Assembly (NCBI GenBank): GCA_963932145.1
Contig: OZ010613.1
Span: 44,456,341-44,520,340, forward strand
Origin: Acanthosepion lycidas
Lineage: Eukaryota > Mollusca > Cephalopoda > Sepiida > Sepiidae
DNA length: 64,000 nucleotides
Direction: 5' to 3'
The notes beneath the pieces are model-generated. The model saw only the letters and a program-made list of their open reading frames with translations, searched no databases and had not been told where the DNA came from. Shown here in pieces: positions 12,301 through 22,211 of the stretch. A program made the translations under genes and the position numbers. The stretch's first letter is position 1; every line of letters starts with the position of its first letter.

Positions 12301-15300
12301 TCAGGAGAGAAATGATAAGAGAGCCGAACAATTTTTGTTACTACATGCATGGGATTCCCACTTTAAACACAGCTTTAAGCATTCAAGTATGCATGTAGAA
12401 AAATACCATCTTTTTGCAGTTGAACTGAGAACTCCTTGCTATTATAGATCCTGAAAACATAACAAAAGTGCCTGCTTAATCTTTTACATTGACAAAAAGA
12501 AAGAGAAGTGATAAGCAAAGACAGTCAAGCATAGCAATAGTTTGCCTTAATCTTTAATGTTGACAAAAGAAAAAAAAAGAGAGAAATGGCAGGCAAAGGC
12601 AGTCAAGCAGCTGGCAAGAAGATTAATTTTAAGGCTTCCACTTCGAGATTCAGGATCGTCTGATGGGACAATAGACTTGTAGATTAAAGCATTGATTTCT
12701 AAATTTGGAGACATAGTAATTGTCAATTTAATCCTTAGGCAGGGTTGTATAGACTCAGACTCAGTAGAGATAGTACTAGAAAAAGAACAAGATATTCTTA
12801 GACATGGATAGTGGAATGTGAACAATCTACTCTTGTAAAGTAAATAACGGGTTCAGTTTAGAATTCCTTGAAAGTTATTCAGATTGGCAGACACCTTAAG
12901 AAGTCCAGAGGGTACAATAGCTAAAACATTGTGATAATAACAACAAAGATGAAGACATCAGTCTGATGTCATCGCTGAAATTCAGACAAAATTTAACAAA
13001 AATAATTATAAAGTCTTTTAGTTTTGTGTGAGTTGGTTGTTTTTTTCTTCTACAGCTTATTGACACTTTACAGATTATTAAAAGCCTGAAAATATTTTTA
13101 GATTGTAAAAATTTTTTTTAAAGATAATAGTTTAGTGATACAGATCTTATTAATTAACCCATAGCTGGGGGGAGGTTTAAAGACAGATTCATACCTGTCC
13201 CAAAGGGATTTGTGTGTAAATTAATATAATAAACCTAATGGGAATCAAAACTCAGCTCTCTGATTAACAATTCAAAGCCATTATCCATTACACCACCCAC
13301 ACATCCAAACTTACAGCACTTGGTATTCCAGAGCGGTTACCCAGTAAGGAACTGACCAGGCTCAATATTGCTTAACTTTGGTGATTGTACACAACCAGTG
13401 TTTCAGCGTAATGTGACTATTAGCTATTTTTGTACATGTGCTGTTTGTGAAAATTGTTTTGTTGCTTTAAAAAAAATTTTCTTTCTTTCTAATGTACATA
13501 CTTTTACTTCCAGATATCCAAGGAGATGGTGTCATTTCAAATGTTGCTGATTTGTGTGCTTCCTTTCAGTGTGGTGTCCTGAAACATTTGGCCAAACGAC
13601 TCCAAAGAGCCCTTGTTTTTACAGAAATGACTGGCCTATTGGGACAAGAGAAAACACTGGTAATAACTTTAACTATCTGAATGTGTGACATGTGATATTA
13701 TCCCTTAAATATACTGTCATTGATATTGCCGACAGAAATCTGCAGAAACAGACCAATTTGTAATTGGAAAATAAATTTCTGTGAACTCAAAACAATATGA
13801 CAGAAAATATAACACAGATTTTTTTTTTTAAAGCAATTCACCCCCAACCAAGGTGGGAGTGCCACTAGCACGCAAGGGGGTTACAGAGGATTGAGAACAA
13901 GAGTAAAGAGGTATGTTTGAGGAACGGATACAGAGAAGGACGGGGGGAACAATCTCAGGGTGTCAGATGTCGATTGACATTACACTTGAATATTTGAAGA
14001 TTATAGTCATCAGGGAAGCAAGTAAGGGGAAGAGAGTTCCACAGATGGAAAGTGCAAGAGAAGAAGCTGTTTGAGAAGAAGTGGTTAAATTTAACCATTT
14101 TGACAGTGAAAGGGAGGGGAGCGAGATGCCAGCCTGGTAGCTTGCTTAAATTCATACAGTCTGAGAACCAGTGAAATTAGCTTGTCAGAACAGTTGCCGT
14201 AAAAATACTTGATGAAGAGACAGAGGGAAGCCACGGCACGTCTGTGGGAAAGCGATTGTAGACTAGATGCCAGATCAGGACCTATTACATTGCATATTCA
14301 TCTCTGGATTTTGTTGAGGACCTCAAGACATACAGTGGGAGCACCAGTCCATATATGACAGATGGTTGATTTATAGATTTGAAGAATGAACTTAGACAAG
14401 AAAAACTTTCTGGCACGACACAAAGAACCCACCTTCCTTGCAGTAGATGAAGCTATTGATTCAATGTATTTATTCCACCTCATGTCAGTGAACAGCGTGA
14501 GACCAAGCAGGCATAACGAGATGTCACTAGAATCTGTCTATATTTCTGATGTATTATGTACACTATTTACATTGTTCGGACTATCGTTGTGATAAATATG
14601 GCAACAAAGATGAGGACAATGGTCCAAACAATATAAATAATGTCACTAGAACTTTACATGCAGTTTTATATAAAAACAAAATCAGCAAAGCTAATGCAAC
14701 AAGTATCTAAAATAAAGGAAGCATTTAATACTTATTCTCAAGTTACTAATAATCCAGCTTAATAATTTTTTAAAACAAAACTCCAAACCCCCATACTTAA
14801 TCCAACTTGTTTATTCATTTTCATGGAATTTTCCTATAAAATAAACTAAACAGGTCACTACCATTATCTCAAAAAATAAATGGATGCCTACTACACAGTT
14901 CAGGGCCATACATTTTTGGGCAATCATACCTTTCAATTCATGTCTAACTAGGCATGGGCACTTTGACGTGGTGTAATGGTCAGCAAGCTTGTCTCGCCAG
15001 TTCAATTACAACTCAGTAGTGAGTTCAATCCTAACTTTCAACCTTCTGCCACATTTAAGATATATTTAGAAAATCACCAAAATTGACTAGGCAGATCCCC
15101 TTACAGTATGTTGCCATTTCTTTCTGCTGGAGACTGGTTGCAAACCAAGTCTGTTCTGTTATTCAACCCATGACTGAGGGGGAGAAGAGACGTATTCATA
15201 CCTTTCCCAATGGTATTTGCGCATAAGTGAAGTTAACGAATCCAACTAGGATTCAAACTCTGCTCTCCAATTTCTCATTATGAGTTGATATCCATTACAC

Positions 15301-15739
15301 CACCTGCACATCTTACTACTATGTTTTAAATATTAGGTTGGTGCAAAAATAATGACGTAATAATGTCGTTTTATGACGTTATACGTCAAAAAACGACATT
15401 ATTACGTCATTATTTTTGCACCAACCTAATAGTATGTAATTTTTATCTTTCTCAATAAATTTTAAGCTAATTAAATTTTATTTTATGTTGGTAGTCACTC
15501 AGTTGGGATATCATATCTTGATAGTTGTTTTTTTCAAGCAGTGAAATTAATATCCACTGGACATAGAAAGTCTTATTCATGTACCTAAAAATGTTGTTCC
15601 TTAGCAAGGAGTTTTTAATAAGACTTTCTATGTTTAGGCCAGTGGATATTAATTTCACTGTCTGAAGAAAATAGGAATGACTAATCAAAAACATGTATCC
15701 ACTAAAATATATATATATTAAAGTCATGAGGAATATGTG

Positions 15740-15799
<60 letters not shown>

Positions 15800-16235
15800 A
15801 GCTAATGGCCACATCATAATAAAACTCCGCTTCATGTATGATCACCAAAATTAAACAACATTGAGCCTGGTCAGTATCTAGATGAGTGACCACTTGGGAA
15901 TACCAAGTGTTGTAAGCTTGGATGTGCAGGTGGTGTAGTGGATAATGTCTTGGAATTGTTAATCGAAGAGCCAAGTTTGTTATATTCACTTATGTGCAAA
16001 TACTCATAGGTATGAATCTACCTCTTATTGCCCCAGCTATGGGTTAATTAGTAATACTTGTATCACTAAATCATTATTATCAAAAAAAAAATTTTACACT
16101 CTAAAAATGTTTTCTGGGTTTAAATAACCTGCAATGGGTTGATAAGGCATAGAGATGAATCATATATAGATATATATATATATAATGTCATCCACAGACA
16201 GACTGTTTCGCTGTATCACAGCTCATCAGTGCGGC

Positions 16236-16273
<38 letters not shown>

Positions 16274-19200
16274 TTTTTCTTTAAGTTTCAAATAGACAGG
16301 GAAGAATGTTCTTTCCCTTTCAGAGAAAGCTCTACCCAGTGCATCCTTATTCTAAACACCCCTTTTATTAAAATTTCCTAACACCTTAATTTATGCTGCA
16401 AGCATTATAATTTTTTTCTAGTATTGAAAATTATTAAAAATTATATATAAAAAAAAAAATTTCATCCACTCCTTTTATTCTACCTCATTAATTTGAAACT
16501 CATGTATGTATGTGTGTCTATACAACACCCACTCTTCAATGAACATGAATTGTTTTTACACTTTAATGTCCTTAGTCCTTAAAGAATAGATTATGCAGCT
16601 GTAATTTTAATGCAAATATCAAATATTCAAAATGTTATTTAGAACATGTTTATTTATTATTTATTTTACAAAAAACACTGGCTTGTTTTTGTTTTGTTTT
16701 TTATTTTAATCAAATCTTAATTTTTTCTGTACATAATGGTTTTTCATTGCGCTTAAGAACTGACAAAAGAAATAAAAAATTTAAGGCAGCCTCAGACGAT
16801 CTTGTTTGATTGGTTGATTTTGTTTAGTGACATATCAACATCTCTATAGATTATTTAATGCCAAAATCTAAATATTTTGAACACAATTTTAATACCTTCA
16901 ACTACAGATAAAATATATTGTTGGTAATTTCACTATATAAAAATGTATTGCTGGTATTTTTAGTATAAAAATATATTTTTATACTTTCATAATGTTTTGT
17001 TTTTGTTTTTGTTTAGGGTTCACTACTTGCTTATAGCTGTGGCCCTAACAGATGCTACCATCCTGAGTGAGGAGAACAGTAATTAATACGTGGTTCCATG
17101 CGTCTCAAAACCTCCAATCTCAGGTCTGGCTGCTAGATTAGAAGACCATGTTTAATTTCATTGCTGTCGAATACTCTCATGTAATTTAATAATTAAGCTA
17201 ATAAAGTAGAAAGTTTCATGTTAACTAACAATTCAAATTGAAAGCAAAGAAATTTGCTCTGCAAAAAAATGAAGTATCAAAAGGTCATTTTTTCCCCCCA
17301 TGACACCACTTTTATTTTAAATACCTTCACTCTTCGGCGGGGTTTATTGTTTTAAAAAGTGATGATTAGAATTTTAATAAAATCTAAACATATGAGGAAA
17401 GTGAATTTATACATTTTTTTTTTGTTCCTGTGAATTTATAACAAAAATATTAAACACTATTTATTTATTAGATTATTTATTTACAAGAATAATTTAATAT
17501 TTACAATATTTTAAAAACAAATAAAATTGTATTAAGACTAATATAATGCAATATTTATCATTTACCAATTTATAAAGAAATAAACATAAAAACAATTTTT
17601 TATTCATAAATTTTTAAACATCTACTAATATATTAAAATATATTTAACCAACTATAAGTAAATCCTTATTATTTACCATTTTATAAAATTTGAATCAATT
17701 GACAATTATCGAATATTTTGCCAACCATTCTAATAAGCAATATAATAGTGTAAATAAACAATCTAATAAATAAATAGTGTTTTTTTTATTTTTTTTTTGT
17801 TGTCAATTCTCAACAAAGAAAATGTATAAATTAATTTTCATATGTTTAGGTTTTATTACAATCAGTGATTGCTTTTTAAACAATAAACAAACATTGCCAA
17901 AGAGTGAAAGTAGTAAAATAAAAGTAGTGTCATAGAAAAAAAAACATCCTTTGATGCCATTTTTTTGGCAGGCACAAAGGTCCATATTTACCTAAATTTC
18001 AAGGGATCTTAACAATAATTATGCTTAATAAAGAAATAAAGAACATCATTATATCCCAAAGAGAAAAGAACATTCTTTTTCAGTGGCCACTTTCACAATA
18101 TCATACATAATAGTTTTATCATAATCATATTGGTTTGCAGTATAATAAAGATTTTTCTTTCAGATTTTATTTGGTAGAGTTGCCAGCCACTGTATATCTG
18201 AAAGAGGAGAGAAGATTCTAACTCATTGTTTAGTTTCACAGTATCTCTACAAAAGATAGTAGTTTCATAATAACTATATTGGTTTGCCACATCATGAAAA
18301 GTCTTCTTTTTTTCTTTTTTTTTTTCCCCTCCTTTCAGATATTGTCTGGTGGAGTTGCCAGTAACCAATTTTTGGTGAAGCACTTGAGAAAACTCTGTGA
18401 TCAGTACAACTGTCGACTTGTATGTCCACCTCCCAAACTTTGCACAGACAATGGCATCATGATTGCTTGGTAAGCATTGATTTCTTCATGTGGACCTATG
18501 AAACAGAGACAAACAAAAAGTAAAAAAAAACTTTTGTCAATAGAATAAATTGCTGTAATTATAATCGTACCTCTCAACATTGTTTCTAAGATAATGTCCA
18601 TCTGCAAGTTTCTTATAAATGCGTGTCTGTCAGGCTGTAATTATTTTGCAAGTAACTAAAAAGGAAAACTATGGGCAAATTCAATAGCTTAACCTCTTAA
18701 TATTTAAGATGTAAAGTAATGGTTAGTAAGGCTAATTTGGTTGATCATAACAAATGAGTGATATTTTCGATCCTCATTGGGCACCCAGTACAAAATTCAA
18801 CATAAAATCAATCAATCTAACCTAAATAATAGAAGTAATCTAAAATAAATAATTGCTCAGCATCAGGTAACTGTTAGCAAAGCTAATCTGATTGACCATT
18901 ATAAGTAATTTTAATCCTTACAGGGTATGCTATACAAAATTCAACATTACAAGGGTTGACATATTGTAAAATCAATCAACCTAACATCACCTAAATATTC
19001 TAAAATGAATTATAGAGGTACCACTGCATGGTATAATTGTTAGCAAGGCTAGTTTAGTTGCTCATGACAGTGGTTTTTAATCCTTATTGGGTACCTTTAA
19101 CATTAACTAACCCGACAATGTGTCATAAAATCAATCTAACCTAAATAATAGAAATAACCTAAAATAAATAATAGAGGTGCTTTGGCATGGAGCAATGGTT

Positions 19201-22149
19201 AGCAAGGCTAGTTTGGTTGCCCATAACAATGGAGTAATGTTTTCAATCATCATTGGGTACCCAGTTCAAATTTCAACATTAAATGACCCAAACAAAGGTT
19301 GAAATGTCATAAAATCAATCTAACCTAAATAATAGAAATCTAAAATAAATAATACCTATGCCTCTGCATCAAGTAATGGTTAACGAGGCTAGTCTGGTTG
19401 CTTATTAGTGAGTTTGAGCCTCACAGGGTGTCAAGAAGCATAAAATCAATCAACTAATCTCTTTAAACTGTGATAGAATTATGGATACTTTTGGTTGGAT
19501 TGCCATGAAGAAAAACATATTTAGGGATATAATATAAAAACAAACGGTCAGTACATTGTGGTGGTGTTTGTAGTTAATGTTATTAAGTGTTGGCTTTTTC
19601 TTTTTTATTATTAGGGCTTTCATTATTTTGAATCTTTTTTTACAGGTGAATGAGGTTATTATGCTTGTATTTTCTACTATATGCCTATCCAGATGACTTA
19701 TGTTACTCCTGTCCGACCACAGCTCTATTAGAACCCATTTAAACACACACAAAAATTACCAAACTCCATCTGAAACATATTAGTAGAAAATAAGCAGAAA
19801 CATACTTAAATTCTATTAAGTACTATTAAGTATATAAGTGCTACTGATAAGGAATAATATGTATATTTATTAATATATATATTTTGGAAAATTCAGTTTA
19901 TTAAACTGTAAAGATTGATGCTCTCATTCGTCCTTGGCACTAGTATTTTCTCTTTATCATATCACATGGAAAGTGTGGCCAGTGTAACCGTTAAAAATGT
20001 AGAAATTGAAATCAGCATGCTGAATTCAATTTCTGGTTGATTCTGTTTCATTCACTTTGCACTAATGCCCTTGGAAAAAAATATGAATCCATCTTCTGCT
20101 AGCTAGTGATTAAATAGCAGGGCTGACTAGACTCTCTTGTTTTGAGGTAGTAACCAGTTTAGGAGAAGGAAAACTGAAGAATGGGCCCTTTTAGACTATC
20201 TTGCTCTAGATGCACCACATGTGGTGCTCCTATGACCCTAATGGGTTACAGGAATTGTGATGTGATAAGACATGGAATGAAATAGTTGTACATTTACACC
20301 AAAAGTAGTAAGCAGTATGTTTAATGGAGAGTAAATGTGTTAAAATATTTAAATTTAAAAAATAAGTGTAAAATTAATTAGTCACATTAATCTGACATAA
20401 AAAGAAATTCTCAACAGATTCTCTTTAATCAAGCCAATGTCAAAAGTTTTTTTTTTCATGAAATGATTAATATTAACTTTTCTTCTCTAAGAATTTCTGT
20501 AATGCTAATTTTCAGGAATGGAATGGAAAAGTTGGTACGTGGATTGGGTGTGGCTGAAGACCCTGAAAAAGTAGACATTCAAGCCAAGTGAGTGAAATAT
20601 AAACTGGTGATGTGTTTGCAGTTTAGTCATTTATGAACCTTTCATTCTGTTATTAACCCATTCATGCCCACCAATCCATTTTTGTGATGGTCGGCATTAA
20701 TGGATTACAGGTAGAAACTTATATCGCATATTTATTTTATAAAGCTATAAGGAAGACCAGATTTTTCAGAAACATCTAGATTTTTTTTTTTTATGAACCT
20801 CTCATTAATACTAAATTTTTTTTATGTCTAATATATATATATATGTTTGAATAAAAACAGACCACTTTAAGGTTCCATGTAATAAGTTATTTCACCACAA
20901 CCCCTTTAACAGGGCTCTGGATCATCAGACTTTACTTCCAAAAGTTGAAATGAAAAATGAAAAGAAATTCACACGTTTTTGATGGACCTCATCAAGCATA
21001 TGTAAAATTAATGAAGTGGGGAAGTAAGGTGGGAGAGAAGATAAGATATGAGTGGGTTAGGTGTACCATTTCTTATCTTAGAAATATCTGCTCTGAATCT
21101 TACATTGAGCTCTCTGGATATCATCCTCCTTGGGTCTACCCATGCGGATTACCTAGTTTTGCATAAACTAATATATATATATATATATATAGTACAGGTA
21201 ATTGATCCGTTGGTATATAATCCAGGTGGATCCTAGTAATATTAATTATTAAAACTGATCCACCGAAAGCTCAGTGTATTTGTATTTTTTACAGCAAAAA
21301 AAAACAAAAAAAAAAAAGAACAATTTACCTCAACATCTTATCAATGATTGACAGACAATAAATGCGTGTAAATCACCACTAATGTTTTTTTTTTTAAATT
21401 CATTTCTCTGTTATTTTCACCTTAAAGTAAATAATATTTTTTTAAATCAGCTAAGTTTCAGAAAAGTATATTTTATTTTTGGAAGAATTTTTTAATAAAG
21501 AAAAATTAATTGCAATAACAGATGACTAAAAAAGGGCACTAATCAGCTATTTTTAGCCCCCAACAAATAAATCGACTCCAGTAGAATTTCTGTTTGAAAT
21601 AAACTACAGAGTATTTTGCTTACTGAAAATAGTAAAATTTCATCCTTTAGCTTTCAATTAAAGCTAAAATGAAAGCTTTTTAATTTTTAAAATTAATTTT
21701 AAACCTTTAGTATCGCAAATTAGTGGAGGTACTTAATATAGACATATTATGTCTATATATTTTTATAATAATCTTTTTAGTTTTCTAGTCATTTTACTGA
21801 TGTTAAGATGAAATTCATCAAGGAAGGTGCCATATTTTTTTCTTAACCCAAGTATTTTTGATTTCCTCAGGGGTGAATTACAAAGACAAACTTATTGTAT
21901 CCTTGATTGTTGTGATGGTGATTTTTAAAAAACACGCATGAATGTTACAATAAATTTGTCTTTGTAATTCACCCCTGAGGATGATCTTGAAGAAAATCAA
22001 AAGTACTTGGGTAAGAAAAAATTCTGGCACTTTCCTTGATTAATTTCATATTAACATCAAGAAATTGATTAGAAAACTAGAAAGAATTATTATAATAAAT
22101 AGACATATGTCTATATTATCCAATGAAACATGTTTAAATGAAGATATGT

Positions 22150-22211
<62 letters not shown>

